A stretch of DNA of 27,309 nt, taken from the NCBI GenBank assembly GCA_964466155.1, contig CAYXMY010000029.1:1-27309 (forward strand), given 5' to 3'. The notes under the pieces are model-generated. The model was not told the origin of the DNA, ran no database searches, and was given only the letters and a program-made list of their open reading frames with translations. The stretch is from Caenibius sp964466155. GTDB taxonomy: Bacteria; Pseudomonadota; Alphaproteobacteria; Sphingomonadales; Sphingomonadaceae. Positions 15,213 to 23,577 of this stretch are shown in pieces. Within the stretch, counting starts at the first letter, position 1; each line of letters starts with the position of its first letter. The translations under genes and the position numbers were made by a program.

Positions 15213-17366
15213 CTACCAGATATGGACGCGTTGATCCGGCGGGAGATAGAGCTTGTCGCCCGGCTTCACATCGAACGCCTTGTACCAGGCATCCATGTTC
15301 CGCACGATCCCGTTGACGCGGTAGTGTTCGGGCGAATGGGGGTCCGTCATCATCTGCTGGCGCAGCGCATCGGGCCGGATGCTCGAACGCCAGACTTGCG
15401 CCCAGGCGAGGAAAAAGCGCTGATCGCCGGTCAACCCGTCGATCAGCGGCGCTTCCTTGCCGCCCAGCGACATATGATAGGCCCGATAGGCCAGGCTCAA
15501 CCCGCCCAGGTCGCCCATATTCTCGCCCAGAGTGAGTTGGCCGTTAACGCAGGCCTTGCCATCGTCCAGTGGGCAATAGCCCGAATATTGCTTCGCCAGC
15601 CTTTCGCCCAGCGCCTTGAACGCGGCCATATCCTTGGGCTTCCACCAATCGCGCAGCAGGCCGGTGCCGTCCGACTTGGCGCCCTGATCGTCGAATCCAT
15701 GGCTGATCTCATGGCCGATCACTGCGCCGATAGCGCCATAATTGACCGCCGGATCGGCTGAGGCATTGAAGAACGGCGGCTGCAGGATCGCAGCCGGGAA
15801 AACGATCTCGTTCACCGAAGGGTTGTAATAGGCGTTGACCGTCTGCGGCAGCATGAACCATTCGCTGCGGTCCACCGGGCCGTTCAGACGCGCCAGCCGG
15901 TATTGCCAGCCCCACGCGGACGCCGCAATTCCGTTGGCAAGCGGAGCGGTCGGGCTGATTTCCAGCCCATCGTAAGTCTTGAACTTGTCCGGATAGCCGA
16001 TCTTGGTGGTGAACAGATCGAGCTTCTTCTGCGCTTCCTGCTTGGTCGCCGCGCTCATCCATGTGTTGTCGGCCAGGCTTTGCGCCAGCGCCTTGCGCAA
16101 ATTGCCGACCAGCGCGTTCATTTCCGCCTTGTCCTGCGGCGGGAAGTAGCGGGCGACATATTCGCGGCCCAGCGCTTCTCCCAATTCGCCTTCCGTCGCA
16201 TCGATTGCGCGCTTCCAGCGCGGGCGCTGCTCTTCCTGGCCGCGCAGCGTCTTGCCATAGAATTCGAACGAAGCCCGGTCGATATCGCGCGGCAGGACAT
16301 CGGCATTGCCAGACAGGAAATGGGCCGCGCTCCACGCCTGCAACGTCGCCAGCGGCGTTTCCTTCAGCACCTTGAACATCGCGGGCACCCCGCCGCCGAT
16401 CTTGCCGAGCGTTTCCGCATCAAGGCCCAGCCGCTTGGCTTCCGCAGCCGTCGGCGGCAATTGGGGGACGAGGAATTCCTGCACTTTGCCGATGCCCGAA
16501 GCATCCAGCATCGCCTGCAGCGGAAAACCGCCGGTCAGCGCATCGAGTTCCGTCCGGATCAGCTTGTGGTATGTGAGATCGCGATTGCGCGATACCGCCC
16601 GGTCCCAATCGAGTTCGGCAAACCTGTATTCCAGCGCATAGACCGCCGCCGCCGCTTCGTCCGGCTTGGCATATCCGGCCTTTCCCAGCAGGAAGGCAAG
16701 GTATTTCCGGTATTTATCCTGAATCTCGCGCGATCGCGGGTCAGTCTTGAGATAATAATCGCGGTCCGGCAGGCCGAGGCCGCCCACGCCGATATTCACG
16801 GCGTAGCTGTCGGGCTTCTTCTCATCCACATCGATCCAGGCCCCCACCGGCGAAGGGTATCCGGGCTTGCCGAACAGTTCGGCCAGCCCGGCAAGACTGT
16901 CAGCCTTGGCGATGGCGTTCAGATAGGGCTGCGCCGGAGCCAGCCCAGCCGCATCTATCGCATCCTGATCGAGATAGGATTTGTAGGCATCGACGATTTT
17001 CCGGTCGAGCGAACCGGGCGCCTGCTTTGCCGCCACCAGTGCGTCGACCAGCGCCCGGACATCGTGCTGCGACTTTTCGCCCAGCATGGTGAACGCACCG
17101 TATCGGCTGAATTCCGCCGGAATCGGATTGCTGGCGATCCACTTCGCGTTGACGTAATCGAAGAAATCGTTCCCCGGGCGGACCGCCGGGTCCAATTGGG
17201 TGAGATCGACACCCCAGGTGCCGAAAGTCATTTGCGGCGCTTCGGCGCTTTTATCGCCGTCCGTTTTCGCCGTGGATGGGTCCTGCGCGATGGAGGGTGC
17301 GGCCTGGGCCGACACGATGAGAGCAAGCGCCGTGCAACAGGCTTTGAGCATGGATTTCGTAGTCAT
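15213..17366 (-). CDS. pepO: M13-family zinc metallopeptidase (neprilysin/PepO type), exported
   Basis: Cleaves short peptides, probably in the periplasm. The 717-aa protein starts MTTKSMLKACCTALALIVSA, a Sec signal with likely cleavage after PSIA near residue 27. Zinc site: HEISH at 552-556 within IGHEISHGFDD, third ligand in GENMGDLGG (E615, D619), and the substrate-binding NAYYNPSVNEIVFPA upstream. It ends with an aromatic C-terminus (HIW) as in the family. The frame is open to 17474, but the ATG at 17366 is chosen: it follows a GAAGAGAG ribosome binding site, whereas longer versions run into the ABC gene and bury the signal peptide. Cytoplasmic PepO proteins lack such a leader. It lies 64 bases after the ABC exporter on the same strand. 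Confidence 0.92.
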   Translation of the reverse strand: MTTKSMLKACCTALALIVSAQAAPSIAQDPSTAKTDGDKSAEAPQMTFGTWGVDLTQLDPAVRPGNDFFDYVNAKWIASNPIPAEFSRYGAFTMLGEKSQHDVRALVDALVAAKQAPGSLDRKIVDAYKSYLDQDAIDAAGLAPAQPYLNAIAKADSLAGLAELFGKPGYPSPVGAWIDVDEKKPDSYAVNIGVGGLGLPDRDYYLKTDPRSREIQDKYRKYLAFLLGKAGYAKPDEAAAAVYALEYRFAELDWDRAVSRNRDLTYHKLIRTELDALTGGFPLQAMLDASGIGKVQEFLVPQLPPTAAEAKRLGLDAETLGKIGGGVPAMFKVLKETPLATLQAWSAAHFLSGNADVLPRDIDRASFEFYGKTLRGQEEQRPRWKRAIDATEGELGEALGREYVARYFPPQDKAEMNALVGNLRKALAQSLADNTWMSAATKQEAQKKLDLFTTKIGYPDKFKTYDGLEISPTAPLANGIAASAWGWQYRLARLNGPVDRSEWFMLPQTVNAYYNPSVNEIVFPAAILQPPFFNASADPAVNYGAIGAVIGHEISHGFDDQGAKSDGTGLLRDWWKPKDMAAFKALGERLAKQYSGYCPLDDGKACVNGQLTLGENMGDLGGLSLAYRAYHMSLGGKEAPLIDGLTGDQRFFLAWAQVWRSSIRPDALRQQMMTDPHSPEHYRVNGIVRNMDAWYKAFDVKPGDKLYLPPDQRVHIW

Positions 17367-17430
17367 GACAGCTCTCTTCATCGAAACAAAACGCTGAACC
17401 GCAAATGAAGGCTGGCGCGATGCGCCGCCT

Positions 17431-19302
17431 TCACGCCGCCGCCCCCTGAAACTGGAGGCTGGCGAGACGCGCATAGAGCCCGCCCGCCCCGATCAGTTCG
17501 CTATGGCGCCCCTGTTCGACGATCTGCCCGTCTTCCATCACCACGATCCGGTCTGCGGCGCGAACGGTGGCGAGGCGGTGGGCGATGACCAGCGTGGTCC
17601 GGTCGCGCATCAGCCGGTCCAGCGCCTGCTGCACCAGTCTTTCGCTTTCGGCGTCCAGCGCGCTGGTCGCCTCGTCCAGCAGCAGGATCGGAGCATCGCG
17701 CAGCAGCGCCCGCGCAATCGCGATGCGCTGGCGTTGCCCGCCCGAAAGCCGCGCCCCACCTTCGCCAAGGAACGTGTCAAGCCCTTGCGGCAAGGCCAGC
17801 AGGAAGCTTTCCGCGTTGGCCGCCCGGGCCGCTTCCCAAATCGCTTCGTCCCCGGCGTCCCAGTTGCCATAGCGCAGATTATCGCGCGCGCTGGCGGCGA
17901 ACAGCACACCATCCTGCGGGACATAGGCGATCCGGCGGCGGATTTCGGCGGGATCGGCACTGGTCAACGGCACCCCGTCGAGCCGGACCATGCCGCCTTG
18001 CGGATCGTAGAAACGCTCCGCCAGTTGGAACAGGGTCGATTTGCCAGCCCCCGAAGGACCGACCACCGCCACCGTCTCGCCCGGCTCGACGATCAGCGTG
18101 AAATCCTTGAGCGCGGCGGTCTCCAGCCGCGTGGGATAACGGAACGTGACATTCTGGAACGCCAGGCCGCCGCGTGGCGGCACGGGCAGTTCCTGCGGGC
18201 GGACGGGCGCCGCGATTTCCGGCTTCATGTGCAGCAGCTCGCTGAGCCGGCTGGCCGCACCTGCCCCGCGCACCAGATCGCCATAGACTTCGGTCAGGGC
18301 GCCGAACGCCCCGGCGACCAGCCCCCCGGTGATGACAAAGGCAGCGATAGTCCCGCCCGTGACCGTGCCTTCGGCAACGCCCACCGCCCCGCGCCACATC
18401 AGCAGCGTAATGGCGCCGAACACCAGGAAAATGATGATCGCCGTCATGACCGCGCGAATCAGGATGCGCCGCCGGGCGGTCGTGAACGTGCGCTCCACGG
18501 CCCCCGCGAATCGCTCGCTCTCGCGGTGTTCCTGATTGAAGGCCTGAACGATCTTCATCGCGCCCAACAGTTCCGCCACGATCGCGCCGATATCGGCGAC
18601 CCGGTCCTGGCTGGTGCGTGCGACGGAACGCAGGCGGCGTCCGAACAGGCGCAGCGGCACCATGACCAGCGGGATCAGGATCAGCAGCCCGGCGGCCAAC
18701 CGGGGCAGAAGCACGAACAGATAAGCGGTCCCGCCGATAGCGATGATCAGATTGCGCAGGGCGACCGATACGGTCGTGCCCACCACCTGCTCGATCAGCG
18801 TGGTATCCGAGGTCATGCGCGAGGCGATTTCGCTGGGGCTGTTCTCCTCGAAGAACGAGGGCGCCAGCCGCAGTAGGTTTTCCTGCACTTTGAGCCGGAT
18901 ATCCGCCACCACCCGTTCGCCCAGCCAGGAAACGAAATAGAAACGGCAAGCGGTGCCGACGGCCAATACCGCCACGATCAGCAACAGGTACTGAAACCAG
19001 CGCCAGATGTCCGCCGGATCGCCCCCTTGGCCGAAACCGCGGTCGATAATGAGCCGGAAGCCGGAAGGAATCCCGAGAGTCGCGGCGGCAGTGACACACA
19101 GCGCCAGCCCCGCCAGCGACAGCTTGCCGGGATAGCCGCAAGCCGCCTGCCACACCATTCTCAAGGGGCCGAGATCGCGGGTGGACCGATCCCCCTCACC
19201 GGCCTGCACCGCGCCGCCTGCCTCTTCCCCGGAGGAATTGCGCCGAAAGCGAGCGAAAATGCCGCGGCGTGACGATTGGGGCTGGGCCTGCTCGGAAACC
19301 AT
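17431..19302 (-). CDS. ABC exporter, fused transmembrane and ATPase domains (MsbA-like)
   Basis: A 623-aa half-transporter that works as a homodimer in the inner membrane. After a polar N-terminal extension (1-50) come about six transmembrane helices (first at about 61-80, last pair about 285-335). The ATPase domain has Walker A GPSGAGKST at 415-423, Q-loop PQDG at 462-465, signature LSGGQ at 519-523, Walker B ILLLDE at 539-544, D-loop SALD at 547-550 and switch histidine H575. The overall form is that of MsbA/LipidA-exporter-like 'ABC transporter transmembrane domain' proteins. The substrate (lipid, drug or polysaccharide precursor) cannot be read from sequence. It may be co-transcribed with pepO and uppP, both envelope genes. 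Confidence 0.9.
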   Translation of the reverse strand: MVSEQAQPQSSRRGIFARFRRNSSGEEAGGAVQAGEGDRSTRDLGPLRMVWQAACGYPGKLSLAGLALCVTAAATLGIPSGFRLIIDRGFGQGGDPADIWRWFQYLLLIVAVLAVGTACRFYFVSWLGERVVADIRLKVQENLLRLAPSFFEENSPSEIASRMTSDTTLIEQVVGTTVSVALRNLIIAIGGTAYLFVLLPRLAAGLLILIPLVMVPLRLFGRRLRSVARTSQDRVADIGAIVAELLGAMKIVQAFNQEHRESERFAGAVERTFTTARRRILIRAVMTAIIIFLVFGAITLLMWRGAVGVAEGTVTGGTIAAFVITGGLVAGAFGALTEVYGDLVRGAGAASRLSELLHMKPEIAAPVRPQELPVPPRGGLAFQNVTFRYPTRLETAALKDFTLIVEPGETVAVVGPSGAGKSTLFQLAERFYDPQGGMVRLDGVPLTSADPAEIRRRIAYVPQDGVLFAASARDNLRYGNWDAGDEAIWEAARAANAESFLLALPQGLDTFLGEGGARLSGGQRQRIAIARALLRDAPILLLDEATSALDAESERLVQQALDRLMRDRTTLVIAHRLATVRAADRIVVMEDGQIVEQGRHSELIGAGGLYARLASLQFQGAAA

Positions 19303-19405
19303 CGTTTGCGCCAGTAGGCTTCCCCGCGCGGATAGGCAACGCTCTAGCGGCTTTCACAGGGCCTTGGGCACAGAAAAATGGAGCACAAATAGTAAAATTA
19401 TGTTC

Positions 19406-19420
19406 TGTTGCATTGCAACA
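19406..19420. promoter_or_regulatory. PhaR-like dyad over the phaZ promoter
   Basis: TGTTGC (19406-19411), a 3-base spacer ATT, and GCAACA (19415-19420) form a perfect inverted repeat. TTGCAA inside it (19414-19419) can serve as -35, with CAGAAT (19436-19441) as -10 at 16 bases. PhaR repressors of PHA metabolism bind TGC-N-GCA type sites, so this is a plausible operator for the depolymerase gene. Confidence 0.45.
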
Positions 19421-19488
19421 CGCCTTGAATCGATGCAGAATGTAATGGATCTCGGTCAGTTCATGGGCCATGGAATGGAGCCGGTCTA

Positions 19489-20736
19489 TTGCTCTACAAC
19501 CTTTATGAGTTGCAACGCGCATACTTCACCAGCGCCAGCACTATGGCTTCCATGGGGGCCGAAGCACTCACCAATCCCTACAATCCGTTGAGCCATGTCG
19601 GCATCGGCCGGGTGGCTGCTTCGGCGCTTGACGTCTTTGCCCACGCTGCCGCTCCGCGTGGCAAGCCGCCTTTCGGCATTCAGCATGTGAACGTGGATGG
19701 CAGGGACTATCCGGTCACCGAATGCATCGTGGAGACCAAGCCGTTCGGCTCGCTCCTGCGCTTCAGCCATCCGGGGCTGCCCGCCAATGCCCCCAGCCTG
19801 CTGATCGTCGCCCCGATGAGCGGGCATTACGCCACCTTGCTGCGCGGCACGGTGGAACGCATGCTGGAACGCGCGGTGGTTTACATCACCGATTGGGCCG
19901 ATGCGAAGATGGTTCCGCTGAACGAGGGCAAATTCGACCTCGATACCTATATCGACTATGTGATCGCATTCCTCGAATTCATCGGCCCCGGCACGCATGT
20001 GATGGCCGTATGCCAGCCGTCCGTTCCGTCGCTGGCGGCGACGGCGATCATGGGCGCGGCCAATCATCCGTGCCGCCCGGCTAGCCTGACGATGATGGGC
20101 GGCCCGATCGATACCCGCGCTTCGCCGACCGCTGTGAACACGCTGGCCAACGAACACCCGCTGGCGTGGTTCCGCGACAATGTGATCGCAACCGTGCCGA
20201 TGCATTACCCCGGCGGCGGACGGCGGGTCTATCCCGGTTTCCTGCAACTGGCGAGCTTCATGTCGATGAATCTCGGCAACCACCTGATGAGCCATTACGA
20301 GATGTTCAAGCATCTCGTCGCGGGTGAAACGGACAGTGTGGCGGCGACCAAGTCGTTCTATGACGAATACCGCGCCGTGTGCGACATGACGGCGGAATTC
20401 TACCTGCAAACCGTCGATCACGTGTTCCAGAAGTATTCCCTGCCCAAAGGCGAGCTTCTCCATCACGGCAAGCCGGTTGACTTGCGCAAGATCACCGACA
20501 CCGCCATTCTGGCGGTCGAAGGCGAACGAGACGATATTTCCGGTCTCGGCCAGACCAAGGCCGCGCTGGATCTGACGAGCAACCTGCCGGAATCGAAGAA
20601 GAAATACTTCATGGTGCCGAAAGTCGGCCACTACGGTATCTTCAACGGCAGCCGCTGGCGCACCCAGATCGCCCCGGTGGTGGAAGAGTGGATGCGGGCG
20701 AATTCAACGCATGGTTTGAAAGCCGTCGCCGCCTGA
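19489..20736 (+). CDS. phaZ: Intracellular polyhydroxyalkanoate depolymerase
   Basis: Hydrolyses stored poly(3-hydroxybutyrate) granules to release carbon under starvation. The 415-aa protein has no signal peptide. It matches the intracellular PhaZ family: MLYNLYELQRAYFTSASTMA at the start, VAPMSGHYATLLRGTVE at about 107-123, the nucleophile motif VCQPSVPS with cysteine C175 (Cys instead of the usual lipase serine, as in PhaZa1 of Cupriavidus), an aspartate in EGERDDISG (D348 or D349), and the histidine in VGHYGIF (H381). The start is TTG at 19489: there is no in-frame ATG or GTG between it and the upstream stop at 19426, family members begin with MLY, and a GGAG (19477-19480) stands eight bases before it. 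It is a single gene converging on the acyltransferase. No PHA synthase or phasin gene is in the window. Confidence 0.93.
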   Translation: MLYNLYELQRAYFTSASTMASMGAEALTNPYNPLSHVGIGRVAASALDVFAHAAAPRGKPPFGIQHVNVDGRDYPVTECIVETKPFGSLLRFSHPGLPANAPSLLIVAPMSGHYATLLRGTVERMLERAVVYITDWADAKMVPLNEGKFDLDTYIDYVIAFLEFIGPGTHVMAVCQPSVPSLAATAIMGAANHPCRPASLTMMGGPIDTRASPTAVNTLANEHPLAWFRDNVIATVPMHYPGGGRRVYPGFLQLASFMSMNLGNHLMSHYEMFKHLVAGETDSVAATKSFYDEYRAVCDMTAEFYLQTVDHVFQKYSLPKGELLHHGKPVDLRKITDTAILAVEGERDDISGLGQTKAALDLTSNLPESKKKYFMVPKVGHYGIFNGSRWRTQIAPVVEEWMRANSTHGLKAVAA

Positions 20737-20767
20737 GCGGCCTTCACCACCGCTCCCGCGTCTTTTT
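20735..20767 (+). terminator. Weak terminator-like hairpin after phaZ
   Basis: GAGCGG (20735-20740) and CCGCTC (20750-20755) form a 6-bp stem starting inside the phaZ stop codon. A T-rich stretch with five Ts follows six bases later. It lies in the 43-base gap between convergent genes, where a terminator is expected, but the T-run is displaced. Confidence 0.35.
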
Positions 20768-20779
20768 CTGTGGGGCAGA

Positions 20780-21937
20780 TCAAGCGGCAGGCTTTTGCGC
20801 CTCAGTTCGCGATGATGACGCTGGGCGGTGGGATCGCCAGGTTTCCCATCCGATCAGCCAGCGCTGGCCCGGCTTTTCAACGCCATAGTACAACGCCCCC
20901 GAAGCAACCAGCACCAGCAACAGATAACCGGCCAACTGGCCGAAGCCCATCTGTAATGACGCATCGACAAAGGCGATCTTGAATAGGACCAACAGAAAGT
21001 AGTGTCCCAGATAGGTCGAATAGCTCACTTCCCCCAACCAGTGTGGGATGCGCGCGCCCAGCATCCGCGCAATCCAGCCCTTGTCCCACGCCAACGCCAG
21101 CAACGCCGCGGCCAAGGCCAGCGGCACGAAGGCCGTTTCCGGCAAGGCCCCGGCCAGTCCCACGCCGAGTGTGGCAAGCGCCAATAGCGCGGCGAGAGGA
21201 GCGGCATACCGCCTGTGCCCCCAACGCCGCCACAGGACGCACAAGATCGTGCCGAGCGAAAATTCGATCAGGCAGCGCGCCAGCCCCAGCCGCGCGATAT
21301 CGGCACCAAGCCGGTCATATCCATGCAGGCTGAAAAGGGCGTGCAACGCGCCCAGAAGCGCCACGCTCACGAACACCAGCAGCCCCGTACTGCGCTTGTC
21401 CCACTTCGCCCCCACGATCAGAAGCGGAAACAGGAGATACGCGGCCGCTTCGGTGCTGATCGACCATGCGGGAGGATTCCATGAAATTCCGGGTGTGAAA
21501 CCCCAATTTTGCAGCAGGAGGATATGCAGCGGCAGTTCATGCAGCGGATACCCGCTATGATCGCGCCCGGTCGCGATCAGCACGGCAACGAACACAACCA
21601 GTGCCAGCAGGATCGCGGCGTGCAGCGGCCAGACGCGTGCGAAACGGCGCCAGAGGAACAGACGGCTGGCAGCAAGACCCCGCTCGGCGAATTTCGGAGC
21701 GTAATTATAGCCGATGACGAAACCCGACAGCATGAAGAAGAAATCCACCGCCAGGTATCCTCGGGCCATAACATCGATGCCCCATGCCGGGACGATCCCG
21801 GTCAACAGCAGGCGGCTGTGGTAAAATACCACCCACCAGGCGGCGAGACCGCGTATCCCAGTCAAGGCTCGCAGTTCCCCGGCCGAAGGACCTGGAATGC
21901 CTTTTTCTTTAACGGCCATGGCTAGCCCCGCGTTCAT
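20780..21937 (-). CDS. Membrane-bound acyltransferase (OafA/YrhL, acyltransferase-3 family)
   Basis: Adds acetyl or other acyl groups to sugars of a surface polysaccharide or lipid from the inner membrane. The 385-aa protein has the family's opening, ELRALTGIRGLAAWWVVFYHS, with the conserved Arg and His of the first membrane segment; then DFFFMLSGFVIGYNY; the RRFARVWPLH motif; and about ten hydrophobic helices to the basic C-terminus. The start at 21937 is chosen because AGGAGG (complement 21943-21948) sits five bases ahead. This overlaps the end of the upstream ligase gene by 29 bases, so expression is coupled. Its place beside XrtA-associated genes suggests it decorates the polysaccharide made by that system; this is inference. 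Confidence 0.85.
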   Translation of the reverse strand: MNAGLAMAVKEKGIPGPSAGELRALTGIRGLAAWWVVFYHSRLLLTGIVPAWGIDVMARGYLAVDFFFMLSGFVIGYNYAPKFAERGLAASRLFLWRRFARVWPLHAAILLALVVFVAVLIATGRDHSGYPLHELPLHILLLQNWGFTPGISWNPPAWSISTEAAAYLLFPLLIVGAKWDKRSTGLLVFVSVALLGALHALFSLHGYDRLGADIARLGLARCLIEFSLGTILCVLWRRWGHRRYAAPLAALLALATLGVGLAGALPETAFVPLALAAALLALAWDKGWIARMLGARIPHWLGEVSYSTYLGHYFLLVLFKIAFVDASLQMGFGQLAGYLLLVLVASGALYYGVEKPGQRWLIGWETWRSHRPASSSRTEAQKPAA

Positions 21938-23321
21938 CGCCGCCTCCTTCCGGTACGCGGGCGGAAATGGCCAGCGCCGCACGCCGCCGCGGCCTCTCCC
22001 GCGCTTCCGTGCTCCCCGCCGATCGATATTTGATTACACTGACGAGCCCGATTTCCAGCGAGGCGATCATGTAGATGAAAGTCTGGTATGCCACGCCCGT
22101 GAACAACGCGCCGACCATGTAGATCACGTGGCTTTGCTGCAGGGCCATGGCAAGCTGGCAAAACCATTGCTCGTCATGTTCCGTGCTCTTGACGAAACGG
22201 CGACGAATCCGCTCCATCTGCCAGATGCCCAGCCCATGGAACAACAGCCACAGCGTCAACCCCGCCCAGCCCTGTTCACCGAGCATCTCGAAATAACCGG
22301 AGTGATAGGCGCGGCCCTTGTCGGTCACTTGCTGCGTTTCGACCGTCGACGTGATGCCATCCGACACGACCTTTTTGGTCTCATACGTGAAGCTGTTGCC
22401 GAGATATGCCGCAAAGCCGCCGCCCATCGGGTGCTCCTTCGCGTAATTCAACGTCCATTGCCACACCGCGACCCGGGTCGAGGCGGACTCGTCGCCTTCA
22501 TGATCGCTTATGGTTTCCATCCGCGCGGTATAGGATGCCGGCAGGAATGGAATGGCCACCATCAGAGCGAGACTGGCGAGCGTCAGGTAGAGGAAGCGAT
22601 GCTTGACGCTGCGCAGCAGAAACACCGCGAGCACCCCGATGCACAATAGGCCGGTTCGCGCCTCCGTGCCGATCGGAATCATCAGGCAGGCAAAAATCAG
22701 CGCGGCCCCAAATAGCTTGACCCGCCAATCCGAAGGGAAAACAGAACCGAAGCGAATAAGCCACAAAATCAGCGGAATGACGACGATGGCGGCAGTCGCC
22801 AGCGTGCTGCTTTCGTAAATTCCGCTATCCTGACTGACGAACAGGCGCAATTCACCGTAGCCGCCGCCGCCCACCAGGGTCTTGATCCCGCCATCGATCA
22901 CCACCGCCCCGACTGCGAGCACCAGGAACAAAACCACCGCCTCGATCCGCAAGCGCGTGGTCAGAGTGAGCGGTAGAAAAATCGCGAAAACGAGAACTTT
23001 CCAGACCCAGTCCCACTTTTCAGCCGCGGCTTCGGGAAAATCGGCCATTGTCAGGGTGAGCGCGCAATAACCCAGCAAGAGAACCAGCAAGACCTGCCGG
23101 AACGAAAAGGAGACCCGCTCCTTGCGATCCAGAAGCGCCCAGCCGAAAAAGGCTGCGATGAACGCGAGCAGGGAAAATGGTATCTTGGGCAGGATCGCCC
23201 AGCCGATCTTCTGCGGGCCGACGATATCGACATAGACATAGGACAGCACCCACAGGAAGGGACGCTTGAGGCCCAGCACCATCAGCGCCGCCCAAAACCC
23301 CAGCAAGGCGAGCTCAAGCAT
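21909..23321 (-). CDS. Putative O-glycosylation ligase / Wzy-like protein, exosortase A (XrtA) system-associated
   Basis: A 470-aa polytopic inner-membrane protein of the O-antigen ligase/polymerase superfamily. It begins MLELALLGFWAALMVLGLKRP with two early helices, continues VYVDIVGPQKIGW, and has about eleven hydrophobic segments. A large periplasmic loop after TARMETISDHEGDESASTR holds HPMGGGFAAYLG and RAYHSGYFEMLGEQGW, the H- and G-containing pattern seen in Wzy/WaaL and in the XrtA-associated ligase family. Proteins of this family occur only in genomes with exosortase A. The C-terminal 45 residues are Arg/Glu/Gly-rich and probably cytoplasmic. Upstream, the small ORF at 23314-23481 overlaps its start by eight bases. 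Downstream it overlaps the acyltransferase. The polymer it acts on is not shown by the sequence. Confidence 0.82.
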   Translation of the reverse strand: MLELALLGFWAALMVLGLKRPFLWVLSYVYVDIVGPQKIGWAILPKIPFSLLAFIAAFFGWALLDRKERVSFSFRQVLLVLLLGYCALTLTMADFPEAAAEKWDWVWKVLVFAIFLPLTLTTRLRIEAVVLFLVLAVGAVVIDGGIKTLVGGGGYGELRLFVSQDSGIYESSTLATAAIVVIPLILWLIRFGSVFPSDWRVKLFGAALIFACLMIPIGTEARTGLLCIGVLAVFLLRSVKHRFLYLTLASLALMVAIPFLPASYTARMETISDHEGDESASTRVAVWQWTLNYAKEHPMGGGFAAYLGNSFTYETKKVVSDGITSTVETQQVTDKGRAYHSGYFEMLGEQGWAGLTLWLLFHGLGIWQMERIRRRFVKSTEHDEQWFCQLAMALQQSHVIYMVGALFTGVAYQTFIYMIASLEIGLVSVIKYRSAGSTEARERPRRRAALAISARVPEGGGDERGASHGR

Positions 23322-23481
23322 CGCGTTGCCCCGTCATAGTGTCGTCCTTGCCCTTTACGCCGTCTCTACCCGGCCGCTGACGGCGGGCGGGCGGCGGGTC
23401 CAGATCGGGGCGCTGGACGAGCCGCCACGCCGCCAGCAACAGCAGGCCGTGCGTCAGGCCAATGGCAAAAAGATCGATCAA
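23314..23481 (-). CDS. Candidate small single-pass membrane protein upstream of the XrtA ligase gene
   Basis: A 55-aa ORF with a TTG start: MIDLFAIGLTHGLLLLAAWR forms a hydrophobic N-terminal helix (about 3-19), then a basic, Pro-rich cytoplasmic-type tail (RRQRPGRDGVKGK) that obeys the positive-inside rule. Most codons end in G or C, as in real genes here. Its stop lies within the ATG-CTTGA junction and overlaps the ligase start by eight bases, a layout typical of translational coupling. Against it: no ATG or GTG is available, the Shine-Dalgarno is weak, and I know no named family. If real, it is the first gene of the ligase-acyltransferase operon. Confidence 0.5.
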   Translation of the reverse strand: MIDLFAIGLTHGLLLLAAWRLVQRPDLDPPPARRQRPGRDGVKGKDDTMTGQRDA

Positions 23482-23531
23482 GCGGGCATTTCCCGGTATC
23501 CAGCAGAAAACCGACGCCTAGCAGCGCCTGG

Positions 23532-23577
23532 TTGACACCCCGTTAAGGTTAGCATGACAAGAATCGCTCCGTCATGA
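23532..23577 (+). promoter_or_regulatory. Leader of the glycosyltransferase gene: consensus -35 and a 7-codon upstream ORF
   Basis: A perfect TTGACA lies at 23532-23537, but only poor -10 candidates follow. AAGG (23545-23548) precedes an ATG at 23554 that opens a 7-codon ORF (MTRIAPS), ending in TCATGA where the glycosyltransferase ATG (23574) begins. The gene's own ATG has no Shine-Dalgarno. Either the short ORF couples translation, or transcription starts late and the mRNA is nearly leaderless. Confidence 0.35.

Noticed and set aside
15903..18876. Two long plus-strand frames (15903-17408 and 17503-18876) opposite the M13 peptidase and the ABC exporter
   Set aside because: Both are exact antisense of genes with complete catalytic motifs. 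The translations are Arg/Gln/His-rich without family features.
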